DNA from: Lachnospiraceae bacterium
GTDB taxonomy: Bacteria; Bacillota; Clostridia; Lachnospirales; Lachnospiraceae
Assembly: GCA_910574885.1 (NCBI GenBank)
Contig: CAJTDD010000003.1
Coordinates: forward strand, 1-64,000
Reading direction: 5' to 3'
DNA: 64,000 nucleotides
Part shown: positions 16,733 to 24,787 of the stretch, piece after piece
Layout of the letters: each line of letters starts with the position of its first letter
Position numbering within the stretch: the first letter of the stretch is position 1
Program-made: the position numbers and the translations under genes
The notes under the pieces: generated by a model
What the model was told of the DNA's origin: nothing
The model's input: the letters and a program-made list of their open reading frames with translations, nothing else
Database searches by the model: none

Positions 16733-16803
16733 TTTTCCACAATGAAACAGCCAAAAAAGGTGGAAAAACCACGGTTTCTTTTATTTTATCCACATTTTCC
16801 ACA
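16733..16803 (+). promoter_or_regulatory. cluster of DnaA-box-like sites
   Basis: TTTTCCACA at 16733-16741, the consensus TTATCCACA at 16786-16794 and TTTTCCACA at 16795-16803, the last two directly abutting in the same direction. The surrounding 16680-16870 is very AT-rich and without genes. No dnaA or dnaN is nearby, so this is not an obvious oriC. Confidence 0.4.
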
Positions 16804-16954
16804 TTAATTGCGGTGGATTTTGGGGATTACTAAGAGGAATGAAAAGAACGAGTGTTTTGTGAAGTTATGATAAAAATAGAGATTTGTCGAAAAAAATGGA
16901 AAAATGGGTTGACATTCGAGAAGTCAAATTTAAGCAAGAAATTATCCGAAAATG

Positions 16955-16983
16955 TTTACACAATGATAAAAAACGATTATAAT
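16955..16983 (+). promoter_or_regulatory. promoter of the DUF1858 gene
   Basis: TTTACA at 16955-16960, a 17-nt spacer, TATAAT at 16978-16983. It is 33 nt from the start codon. Confidence 0.7.
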
Positions 16984-17015
16984 GGAAATACTGAAGAGAA
17001 AAGGAGGCGTTAGGA

Positions 17016-17234
17016 ATGGCACAGGTTTCTAAAGACATGACTTTTGGTCAGCTTCTTGAGCAGTATTATGAGAAGTGTCCGAAGATTGTGGAAGTTCTGA
17101 TGGAAGCAGGAATGGGCTGTATCGGATGTCCGCACTCCCAGATGGAATCCATCGAAGAAGGAGCAATGGGACATGGGATAGATCCGGATTTATTAGTTGA
17201 AAAACTCAATGCGACGATTCAGGCGGCAGGTTAG
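17016..17234 (+). CDS. DUF1858 domain protein (redox disulfide type)
   Basis: 72 aa, one DUF1858 domain: VSKDMTFGQLLEQYYEKCPK, then GMGCIGCPHSQMESIEEGAM with a CxxC pair near residues 35-38. Such proteins are found beside or fused to hybrid-cluster and other redox proteins and are thought to carry a redox-active disulfide. AGGAGGCG precedes the ATG. It is a single-gene unit with its own promoter and terminator. Confidence 0.9.
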   Translation: MAQVSKDMTFGQLLEQYYEKCPKIVEVLMEAGMGCIGCPHSQMESIEEGAMGHGIDPDLLVEKLNATIQAAG

Positions 17235-17300
17235 TATGCCTGCAATTATTGCGGGATGCCCGGATGTGTATATCTTAATGGGTATATCTTAATTAATATA

Positions 17301-17352
17301 GAAGGGACTGCCAAAGTATAGATTGACGAATCTGTACTTTGGCAGTCCCTTC
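17301..17352. terminator. bidirectional terminator between DUF1858 and mecA
   Basis: GAAGGGACTGCCAAAGTA pairs with its complete complement, and an inner AGATT/AATCT extends the stem to a GACG-type loop. The two genes converge here, so it serves both. Confidence 0.85.
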
Positions 17353-17392
17353 TTCATGGCAAAATACTGCCGGTGACTGCTGGCGCAGGTAA

Positions 17393-18124
17393 TCAGACTG
17401 CTGCAAGCGTCCGGACTGCGTCTGAAACAACCATATCACAATGCTCCTCCAAAAATGCCAGAGTAGCTCCTGATGATACTTCCATTGAACCATATTCTGA
17501 TAACATATTGCAGATACGGTTAAAATCGTTAATCGAATGGTCTGACTGTGTCATAGCCAGAATATAAACATCTTCTTCCGGATCTTTATATAATGTATTG
17601 GAACCAGAGTAAATGGAACTGAGCAAATGTACTGCTTTCAGAACGCTGTTCATCGTTGGGAACGAGAACAGGCGCAGAACATCCTTAGGCGGCTGTGCAG
17701 GCGCTTCTTCTTTTCCGTCCGGTACAACGGAATTACCGAACTTTTCTTTCACCTTATCGAGTAATTCCAGTAATGTATCAGCCCCTTCTAATTTATTAAG
17801 GACTTCCTTCCTCGAAGCATCCCATTCGCTTCCGGGTGACGGTGCGAACTTAGAAAAGCGGGTATCCAGCTCTTCGGGGTCTTCGACCTTGGTAATTACC
17901 AACACGATGGAGTCGGCAGAAGCAGGAATCGCCTCAATCATCAGAGGCAGGTCTTCAGCTTCAAAACCAAACTCGAAAGCGGCTTGTTGCATCATATCGC
18001 GGAAAAGTGACTTAGCTTTCTCGGTTCCATAGGCCAGTTCGCTTAATTGAAGATGGCGGGCAGCAAGATCTGCACGAGTCAAGGTGCAGCGGATCTGATT
18101 GTCGTTTAATTTTTCAATCTTCAT
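17393..18124 (-). CDS. mecA: adaptor protein MecA
   Basis: 243 aa from the ATG giving MKIEKLNDNQIRCTLT, the usual MecA start; codons 9 nt further up are alternatives. The N-terminal substrate-binding domain (1-85) is followed by a linker and a C-terminal ClpC-binding domain (about 135-243) with LFSFPTMNSVLKAVHLL and LYKDPEEDVYIL. MecA targets substrates such as ComK to the ClpC protease and helps assemble ClpC. GAAGGAAG lies upstream. Genes converge at its 3' end. Confidence 0.88.
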   Translation of the reverse strand: MKIEKLNDNQIRCTLTRADLAARHLQLSELAYGTEKAKSLFRDMMQQAAFEFGFEAEDLPLMIEAIPASADSIVLVITKVEDPEELDTRFSKFAPSPGSEWDASRKEVLNKLEGADTLLELLDKVKEKFGNSVVPDGKEEAPAQPPKDVLRLFSFPTMNSVLKAVHLLSSIYSGSNTLYKDPEEDVYILAMTQSDHSINDFNRICNMLSEYGSMEVSSGATLAFLEEHCDMVVSDAVRTLAAV

Positions 18125-18203
18125 ATTCATCACTTCCTTCTAATGTAGTATAGCATAGAAAACCTTGAATGTTCAATAAAATAAGTATAAACTAAAAAAG
18201 TGC

Positions 18204-18232
18204 TTGCGTAAAGAGTTTTTATCGATTATAAT
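18204..18232 (+). promoter_or_regulatory. promoter of the structured RNA region
   Basis: TTGCGT at 18204-18209, a 17-nt spacer and a consensus TATAAT at 18227-18232. Predicted start near 18240. Confidence 0.7.
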
Positions 18233-18239
18233 ATACAAT

Positions 18240-18530
18240 ATTAGAAGATAGTTTTCCCTGATGACTACGTTCTTAGAACAGAGGAGGGAGAATTTCTTAA
18301 ATTAAATTTATTTCACATACAACGAATCTATGAATCTATCAGAGACAGATCAGAGAAGAATCTGAAAACAGCCGTTTCGGGCAATTTTCACATGAACTAT
18401 TAACATTGTATCAGAATGCCGGGACTATCTTCTATATCATATTGAGCTGTGGCGTATAAAGGAAATTGTATCACGGCATCTCCTTTTATCATTATATGCA
18501 ATCTCAGCCGTAGTTATCAGCCGGCATATA
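18240..18530 (+). ncRNA. structured non-coding RNA candidate (possibly raiA-like)
   Basis: About 290 nt without a gene behind a strong promoter. The ends pair over 12 bp: CTGATGACTACG (18258-18269) with CGTAGTTATCAG (18509-18520). Inside are hairpins CAGAT/ATCTG (18346-18364) and GCC/GGC (18371-18381), a long-range ATGCCG/CGGCAT pairing (18416-18421 with 18474-18479), and possible AATTTC/GAAATT pairing. Such compact pseudoknotted folds are seen in large clostridial RNAs such as raiA, but I cannot confirm the family. It may be a free RNA or the leader of the next gene. Confidence 0.55.
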
Positions 18531-18544
18531 TAAGGAGGTAAGAC

Positions 18545-18763
18545 GTGGGGGATGAAGTTGATTTACAGAAGATGTTCAAAGAATTGACAGGATATGAGAA
18601 AAACCGGGTAGACCTGAGGATTGACGGGATACCGGCGAGTCCCATGCAGATTGTTCAGGCGCATGTAGTGCGCGAGGAGCCTGCTTATATGAGAGATTAT
18701 GTACTGAATGAAAATGGCGATGTCAAAGAGCTGTGGTTTACCAGAATTAAGAGTAACCGATAA
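18545..18763 (+). CDS. small protein of unknown function
   Basis: 72 aa from a GTG start with AAGGAGG 6-7 nt upstream. Sequence is charged and without membrane segments or known motifs (VDLRIDGIPASPMQIVQAHV, then NENGDVKELWFTRIK). It starts directly after the structured RNA and may be cotranscribed with it. Confidence 0.65.
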   Translation: MGDEVDLQKMFKELTGYEKNRVDLRIDGIPASPMQIVQAHVVREEPAYMRDYVLNENGDVKELWFTRIKSNR

Positions 18764-18938
18764 TGGAGAATGTGTACGGAATGAAAAAGCGATATCAAAA
18801 GGGTTGTGTTTTACCTGGATTAGAAGTAACTGATAATGAGAAATTTGCGAATACCCCGTAAAAAACAAGAAAATGTCGAAATAAGTAATGACGTGCGCCG
18901 AGGGTTTTGCTATAATAAGGTCGAGTAGGAGGTGCAGC

Positions 18939-21290
18939 ATGGAGCAAAAAGGCAGAAGAAGCCGCACAACTTCAGACCGCAGAGGGAATACAGGCGTATT
19001 AAGGCCTAAGAATATAGATGGCACAGGAAGCCGTATTTCAGCAGAAGATCAGGCAGGGAGACAGAAAGTTGAAGGACAGGAGCCGGTAAGGAGCCAAGGG
19101 CAGGAATTTTACAGACAGCCGGCGGGCGGGCAGGATGAGAAGACCTTCGGGAGGCAGAGAAGGTCGAATCAGCCGTTCGGAAGGCAGAGGCAGGATGAAC
19201 AGTCCGTGGGAAAGCAGAAGGCGGAGAGCCAGCCGTTCGGGAAGCAGAAGCCAGAGAGCCAGCCGTTTGGAAGGCGAAGGCAGGACGAAGAAGCATCTGG
19301 AAGGCAGAAGGCGGAGAGCCAGCAATTTGGGAGGCATAGGCAGGACGAACATTCTGTCGGAAGGCAGAGGAGGTCGGACCAGCCATTCGGAAAGCAGAAA
19401 CCGGACGAGCCGTCTGCGGGAAGGCAGAGGCAGGATGAACAGCCAACCGGAAGGCAGAGGCAGGATGGTCCAGGCATCCGGAGACAGCAGCCCAGAAGAC
19501 CGGGGAATGGAAGGCCTGCGATGAGAAAGCAGCAGTCCAGGAGGCGAAGAAAGCGGAATCTTGGAATTAAGGTTGCCGCCCTGGGTATATTCGTGGCCGC
19601 AATCGTTACAGCAGCATTTTTATGGAAAAAATATAGTCCTTCAAAGGAAGAATATGATTTGAATAAATATTATGGGATTGAGAACGAAGGACAGTTAGCG
19701 ATTACGGTGGACAATCAGGTTGTCGAGCCTCATGGAATGATTGCGGACGGCAAGGCTTATGTCCAGTATGAGATTGTAAGGGATTATATCAACAGCAGAT
19801 TCTACTGGGATTCCAACGAGAATGTCCTCCTATATACCCTTCCTAAGGATATGGTCACTGTGGAAGTAGGGAGCAAGGACTATAATGTATCCAAGGAAAA
19901 GAAGAGCGAAGATTACGTCATTCTGAAAACAGAGGGAAGCACAGCTTATATTGCGTTGGATTTTGTCCAACAGTATACGAATATCGATTATGAATTGTAC
20001 AATGATCCGAACCGTTTGATGATTGTCAGCGATTGGGGAGAGATGACTGTTGCAGCAGTGAAGAAGAATACTCAGGTGCGTTATCAGGGCGGTGTGAAGA
20101 GCCCGATTTTGACGCAGATTAAGAAGAAGGACGAAGTTACGATATTGGAAGATGAGGGGGACTGGAAGAAAGTCCGGACCAAAGATGGATTTATAGGATA
20201 TGTGAAGAGTAAGGCGCTCAGAAAAGAAGAGAAGAAGATTGTTTCAAGAGCCTTTGAGGAGCAGGAGTTTACCAGTATCAAGAAGGATTATACGATTAAC
20301 ATGGCATGGCATAATGTGACCAACGACGAGGCGAACAGCGTTGTGCTTCAAAGGATTGCAGACAGTAAGGGTCTGACTACCATTGCTCCCACATGGTTCC
20401 ATGTGGAGAATACGGATGGCGGCATGAATTCCATTGCGTCGGCGGATTACGTGAATTATGCACATCAGGCAAATATCGAAGTGTGGGCGACAATCCGTGA
20501 TTTTGACGGGGGGATTAATTCTTATGAGGAATCCTATGAACTGCTTAGATATACTTCCAAGAGAGAGAACCTGATAAATCAGTTGATGTCAGAGGCGCTG
20601 AGGGTCGGTATTGACGGTATTAACGTAGATTTCGAGAAGATTTCTGATGAGTGCGGAGAACACTATATCCAGTTTATCCGGGAATTGTCTGTGAGATGCA
20701 GGCAGAATGGAATCGTGCTGTCGATCGATAACTATGTTCCTAAGGGATACAATATGCAGTACAACCGTAAAGAGCAGGGAATTGTTGCGGATTATGTCAT
20801 TATTATGGGATATGACGAGCATTATGGAGGTTCACCTGTGGCGGGACCTGTGGCTTCCTACAATTTCGTGAAGGAAGGAATTGTAGAGACATTGAAGGAA
20901 GTTCCGGCTGAGAAGGTAATCAACGGGATTCCGTTCTTCTCCAGATTGTGGGAGGAGACGCCGAAGACAGCGGAGGAACTGGCGGAGCAGCAAGGTACGG
21001 AAGCGGCAGAGTACGAGATGAAGGTAGAGAGCCAGGCGTTCGGCATGGCGGCTGCCAGGGCGAAGGTCGATGAAGCAGGCGCGGAGATTAGCTGGAATGA
21101 TGAGCTGAAGCAGAATTATGCGACATGGACGGTGGAGAATACGACTTATGAGATTTGGCTGGAGGATGAGCAGTCCATTGAAGAGAAGCTGAAGCTTATG
21201 AAGGAGCATAAGCTGGCAGGAACGTCTGCGTGGGCCTTGGGTCAGGAAAGTCCGGAAGTCTGGAATCTGATACAGAAGTACGTAAATTAA
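18939..21290 (+). CDS. membrane-anchored GH18 family glycosidase with SH3 domain (YaaH-like)
   Basis: 783 aa from the ATG at 18939 behind AGGAGG. Residues 1-200 are a Gln/Arg/Gly-rich tract of imperfect 15-16-aa repeats (variants of FGRQRQDEQ and GKQKAESQP). A membrane helix follows (about 208-228). Outside are a copper-amine-oxidase-N-like domain (about 250-330, ITVDNQVVEPHGMIADGKAY), an SH3-like domain (about 365-425) and a GH18 domain (about 445-783). The GH18 acid motif DGINVDFEKI is intact near 559-568 with the proton donor Glu. Relatives hydrolyse peptidoglycan, often the spore cortex. The basic N-terminus stays in the cytoplasm. Confidence 0.9.
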   Translation: MEQKGRRSRTTSDRRGNTGVLRPKNIDGTGSRISAEDQAGRQKVEGQEPVRSQGQEFYRQPAGGQDEKTFGRQRRSNQPFGRQRQDEQSVGKQKAESQPFGKQKPESQPFGRRRQDEEASGRQKAESQQFGRHRQDEHSVGRQRRSDQPFGKQKPDEPSAGRQRQDEQPTGRQRQDGPGIRRQQPRRPGNGRPAMRKQQSRRRRKRNLGIKVAALGIFVAAIVTAAFLWKKYSPSKEEYDLNKYYGIENEGQLAITVDNQVVEPHGMIADGKAYVQYEIVRDYINSRFYWDSNENVLLYTLPKDMVTVEVGSKDYNVSKEKKSEDYVILKTEGSTAYIALDFVQQYTNIDYELYNDPNRLMIVSDWGEMTVAAVKKNTQVRYQGGVKSPILTQIKKKDEVTILEDEGDWKKVRTKDGFIGYVKSKALRKEEKKIVSRAFEEQEFTSIKKDYTINMAWHNVTNDEANSVVLQRIADSKGLTTIAPTWFHVENTDGGMNSIASADYVNYAHQANIEVWATIRDFDGGINSYEESYELLRYTSKRENLINQLMSEALRVGIDGINVDFEKISDECGEHYIQFIRELSVRCRQNGIVLSIDNYVPKGYNMQYNRKEQGIVADYVIIMGYDEHYGGSPVAGPVASYNFVKEGIVETLKEVPAEKVINGIPFFSRLWEETPKTAEELAEQQGTEAAEYEMKVESQAFGMAAARAKVDEAGAEISWNDELKQNYATWTVENTTYEIWLEDEQSIEEKLKLMKEHKLAGTSAWALGQESPEVWNLIQKYVN
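19130..19490 (+). repeat. imperfect tandem repeats in the GH18 gene
   Basis: About eight imperfect 45-48-nt units built from GGAAGGCAGAGGCAGGA-like and GGAAAGCAGAAG-like words. They encode the Arg/Gln-rich cytoplasmic tract. The repeats leave several other frames open, which are not real genes. Unit number is likely to vary between strains. Confidence 0.75.
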
Positions 21291-21309
21291 AAGTTTATAC
21301 AGAGATAAG

Positions 21310-21363
21310 ATACCTCTTGCGGCTGCGGTTTGGGATAATCGGGGTCGCGGGAGGTATTTTTTT
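21310..21363 (+). terminator. terminator after the GH18 gene
   Basis: ATACCTC pairs with GAGGTAT around an inner TTGCGGC/GTCGCGG region, followed by a run of seven or more Ts. Confidence 0.7.
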
Positions 21364-21564
21364 GAGACAAGCATTGAGTCTTGCCCTTGGTATACCTTAT
21401 TGGACAAAGTCCGTTCGTTGGTTAGAATTTACATTATTGATAAGATGAGGGGATTATGTTATTTTTAACTGAAAGTCCATCTGTCCCGAAAGGGGAATGA
21501 AATACTGGATGTTTTTGGGTATATACCGTGAGATAATAGTAAAAATTAAGGTAGGAAATGAAAA

Positions 21565-21948
21565 ATGGATGCACAAATGCTGGAAGATGAGAGAATATTG
21601 GATATATTGGAGAGAGATTCGCAGAAGGGAATAATACTTCTAATGGAAAAATATACGGCGCTGCTTTGGCATGTAAGTTCTCTCTATATAAAGAACCCGG
21701 AAGATATCAAAGAATGTGTTAATGATGCTTTTTCAGAATTTTATTTTCGGAGGAAACGCTTTAACCCTAAAAAATCTTCGTTGTCAGCTTACTTAACGGC
21801 AATTGTGCGAAACAGGTCTGTGTCTCTCTACCGAAAGGAACAGAGGGAGAATCGCTGGCGGGATGATGCTCCTGTCGAAAAATTGGCGGGGGGGGTGATT
21901 CTCAGATTGAGAAGGCAGAATTGCGGGCGGATATGGAACGAGCTATGA
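21565..21948 (+). CDS. sigma-70 family factor, N-terminal part (out of frame at G8 tract)
   Basis: 127 aa as read. Residues 1-105 form an ECF-type sigma region 2 (GIILLMEKYTALLWHVSSLY, DIKECVNDAFSEFYFRRKRF, LSAYLTAIVRNRSVSLYRK). At 21888-21895 there are eight consecutive Gs. After them the frame runs only 18 more codons. With six or nine Gs it would continue as GGDSQIEKAELRADMERAM into the sigma region 4 of the next entry. So this is one gene split by a frameshift in a slippage-prone tract. It could be truncated, phase-variable or a base-call artefact. Confidence 0.8.
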   Translation: MDAQMLEDERILDILERDSQKGIILLMEKYTALLWHVSSLYIKNPEDIKECVNDAFSEFYFRRKRFNPKKSSLSAYLTAIVRNRSVSLYRKEQRENRWRDDAPVEKLAGGVILRLRRQNCGRIWNEL

Positions 21949-23642
21949 AATCGCTGAAACCACAGGAACTGCAGATAATAAGGATGAAATATTACGATGG
22001 GATGTCTGTGCGGGAGATAGCAGATTCTCTGAATTTGCCCTATGAGACGGTGAAGAAACGCCATCAGAGGAGCGTATTGAAACTGGGACAGAGCCTAACG
22101 CTTGCTCTTGTATTAATATTTATACTTACAGCTTGTGTATACGGAGTTCTGCGTTATCTTGACGTTATTCCTCCTATTGGGATGTGGACATGGCCGTGGC
22201 AAGGGGTAGAAATGGAAGATCTCGAGAAAGAACCGGACGATGATACCGGGATTGGAGAGGTTCAGGAGCTTCATCTGGATAATACGGCCGGAGAGGGAAT
22301 AGGGCAGAAACCGAATATTGATTTACCTGGAGAAGAGCCTTTTGACGAATTTTCATCTGAGACGCCCCTAATGGGTCTGTCGCCGGAAGCGCCAAAGGAG
22401 ACTGTGGACAGAACGTCTGACGCCATGGAAGAATACACGGTAGTTCCCGGATATGGGGTTAATGAGAACCCAAAAGAGCCTGTGTATGTACTGGCGGAGC
22501 AGAAATCTGTGGAGAATGAAGAGTATAGCCTGACATTGGAAGAAGTACATTATATCAACCATAAGATAACGGTGAAAATCAGTCTTTTCTTGAAAAAGGA
22601 TATAGAAGACTATTGGGATTATATGGAAGATAAGATAGATTTGGCATTTCTTACGTTTCAGGAAAATATCCTGGAAGAAGATTCTCACTCAAGTACTACG
22701 ATAGATTCTCATACAACTTCGTCGATTTACGGATTTGAAAATGTTTCGCTTCCATACAATGAACAGGGAATTGAGAATATGTGTATTCAATTTACAGATG
22801 GTGACAGTATCTTTTTTGACATGATATCCATGGAACAAGAAAAGGTGACAGGATATCCTTATCAAATAGGGAATTTGGGTGGGATATTGGCGATACCGCG
22901 GTTAGAAGACGGGTCGTTAATTATTGCCATCCACCCATTAGATGATGGGGATGAGTTTCGGATTATTCCGGCGATTGTTGTGGAAGAGTTAAGTTCCGGT
23001 CCGGAAGATATCATAACAATAACAGGAGAAGACAAAACGGTATATCCGGGAGAATGTATCAGATATCATCCAAGGGGAGAAGAAACGTATTTCGAGTGGA
23101 ATTTTGGTAAGGTGAAACCGGGCAGTTATACCTTGAATATTCCGTGGATATATTTTAAAGCAGAGATAACTGAGGAGATTGACATACCTTTTGATCCAAT
23201 AAAACGTTCATGGGAGGATAAGGAATATCAAATACCCGGAGGAAGTATACAGATTCAGGACTTGATACCTATTGATGAGAAGCCAGAGTATTTTCCTGAT
23301 TATTTGTGGACGGATTCTTCTCCGATTATAAGAAACTGGAGTCTTCATTTTGGATATTCTTCGGATATTCCGGATTGTTCGCTTGCTTGCATGTATGGCT
23401 TGTCATGTGAGATAGAATGTTATTATCCTGACATGCATGATAATCCGAATAATTTGTTTGAATACAGTCTGTCTTTCGCGTCAGAGGATGGAGAGGCCGA
23501 GATGATGGAGTATGTTTTAATGATCAATACAGAACTGGCGAATCCGGAAAATATGCGGTTATATATCATGCAGGGATGTTCAATCAATTATCGGTGGAAT
23601 CAGAGTTTTGAGATTCCGTTTACCATTGAGGAAAATAATTAA
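21921..23642 (+). CDS. sigma region 4 fused to a transmembrane helix and large ectodomain
   Basis: 573 codons open from a TTG at 21921; the real start is probably that of the preceding entry. Residues 5-50 are sigma-70 region 4 with a helix-turn-helix (LKPQELQIIRMKYYDGMSVR, EIADSLNLPYETVKKRHQRS). A membrane helix follows (about 55-78, LTLALVLIFILTACVYGV). The remaining 490 aa are predicted outside the cell, with an acidic linker and beta-rich segments (EEYSLTLEEVHYINHKITV) like DUF4179-type anti-sigma ectodomains. A sigma factor joined to a sensor in one chain would be held at the membrane, probably until cleaved. This is inference. Confidence 0.72.
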   Translation: MRADMERAMKSLKPQELQIIRMKYYDGMSVREIADSLNLPYETVKKRHQRSVLKLGQSLTLALVLIFILTACVYGVLRYLDVIPPIGMWTWPWQGVEMEDLEKEPDDDTGIGEVQELHLDNTAGEGIGQKPNIDLPGEEPFDEFSSETPLMGLSPEAPKETVDRTSDAMEEYTVVPGYGVNENPKEPVYVLAEQKSVENEEYSLTLEEVHYINHKITVKISLFLKKDIEDYWDYMEDKIDLAFLTFQENILEEDSHSSTTIDSHTTSSIYGFENVSLPYNEQGIENMCIQFTDGDSIFFDMISMEQEKVTGYPYQIGNLGGILAIPRLEDGSLIIAIHPLDDGDEFRIIPAIVVEELSSGPEDIITITGEDKTVYPGECIRYHPRGEETYFEWNFGKVKPGSYTLNIPWIYFKAEITEEIDIPFDPIKRSWEDKEYQIPGGSIQIQDLIPIDEKPEYFPDYLWTDSSPIIRNWSLHFGYSSDIPDCSLACMYGLSCEIECYYPDMHDNPNNLFEYSLSFASEDGEAEMMEYVLMINTELANPENMRLYIMQGCSINYRWNQSFEIPFTIEENN

Positions 23643-23727
23643 AAATTTGAAATATTTTGTCCCTTTTTGTCCTCCCCAAGCGAATATAAATAGTAAGAGA
23701 GAATTCGCTTGCGTGGGAGGAAATGGG

Positions 23728-24669
23728 ATGGATGCCGGATATACAATGGATGAGGTGGCAAAGCTCGCCAAAAAATGTATTTTGCTCGGGAATGAGAAAA
23801 GACCGGAACTTGAATGGGTGAGAAAAAGGTATGAATGGATACAGGAGAAATATAATCTGAAAAATAAGACAGAGACAGACCGTTTTCTGTATGAGAGGAT
23901 GCATGGGCGTTCGCCTGAGAAAACTACGGAATTTCTGAAAATTCGATACTGGAGAACTGGAAAGTATGTTCCGGGGAGCCGGGAACAAAGTCTGTTGTTC
24001 GGAAAAGCGTTAGAGCTTTCTAAAGAAGAGATTCGGTTCATGATGCAGGGGTATTGTGACAGGAGTGAAGATATTTATGGGACGGCAGAGAGCCAGCATA
24101 ATCGAAAATGCCGTGAGAGGAAGGCATATTTGAAGAAGATTGCCGAAGAATATATCAGAAATGTTCCAGAAGAGAAACTAGAAAGCCTTCATGTGCCGAA
24201 AGAGAAGGCGGAGATGTTTTTCAGACACCTGTATTTTACGGATGCATTCCATTATGTTGAATTTCAGTCTGGGACTGATGCGGAGATTATGAAGAAGCAT
24301 ATTACGAGTTACAGATATCAGTCGGAGTTTGCACGGCAAATGCAGTTGCGCGGTGAGATTCCCCGTAAGGTGTTCATCCGTCATCTGCTGATTTTGGGGC
24401 TGCCGGAGCTTACGCTTGAGAAGTTGGATGAGCAGCTTCAATTTTTCGGATATCTTGGGATTGACGAGGAACATACCATGGTCAGGGGTGAGAGGCTTGA
24501 TTGGTTGTTAATTAGGATTTTTGAGATGTATGAGGAGCTGCTTGGTAAGTATGAGAGAGAAGTATGTCTTAGGTGGTTTCAGAAGACTTGCCGGATGTTA
24601 GACAGGGTGTTTCGGGAGGAAGGGCATCCAAGGCTTAGGTTTATGTATTTTAAGGCATTGAAGGTTTAG
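23728..24669 (+). CDS. helical protein of unknown function, possible regulator
   Basis: 313 aa from the ATG at 23728, behind GTGGGAGG. It is rich in Arg, Lys and Glu and almost wholly helical, without membrane segments. The part at about 55-100 (GREQSLLFGKALELSKEEIR-like spacing) resembles the helix-turn-helix of XRE-type proteins, though weakly. It lies between the tethered sigma gene and two surface proteins that share a promoter motif, so a regulatory role is plausible. I do not recognise a named family. Confidence 0.6.
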   Translation: MDAGYTMDEVAKLAKKCILLGNEKRPELEWVRKRYEWIQEKYNLKNKTETDRFLYERMHGRSPEKTTEFLKIRYWRTGKYVPGSREQSLLFGKALELSKEEIRFMMQGYCDRSEDIYGTAESQHNRKCRERKAYLKKIAEEYIRNVPEEKLESLHVPKEKAEMFFRHLYFTDAFHYVEFQSGTDAEIMKKHITSYRYQSEFARQMQLRGEIPRKVFIRHLLILGLPELTLEKLDEQLQFFGYLGIDEEHTMVRGERLDWLLIRIFEMYEELLGKYEREVCLRWFQKTCRMLDRVFREEGHPRLRFMYFKALKV

Positions 24670-24680
24670 AGGGTTATAGA

Positions 24681-24740
24681 AAATGTTAGTTTTTACAATG
24701 TTGATAAGGATACTTTATAATGTTAGATTTTAGGATGTGA
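24681..24740 (+). promoter_or_regulatory. promoter with AATGTT direct repeats, surface gene 1
   Basis: TTTACA (24692-24697), an 18-nt spacer, TATAAT (24716-24721). Three AATGTTAG/AATGTTGA words at 24682, 24698 and 24720 overlap the promoter, with a weaker one at 24734. The same arrangement is found before surface gene 2 (27551-27605). Confidence 0.65.
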
Positions 24741-24787
24741 TAATAAAATTCATGATATTTTAGAAGAAGGAGGAGTAGAAAAAGAAT

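Noticed and set aside
16733..16803. Chromosomal replication origin
   Set aside because: DnaA boxes are present, but no dnaA, dnaN or other origin-linked genes are nearby.
19006..19524. Several long open frames on both strands in the repeat tract of the GH18 gene
   Set aside because: They result from low-complexity repeats free of stop codons in many frames; no ribosome sites, and the GH18 frame explains the region.
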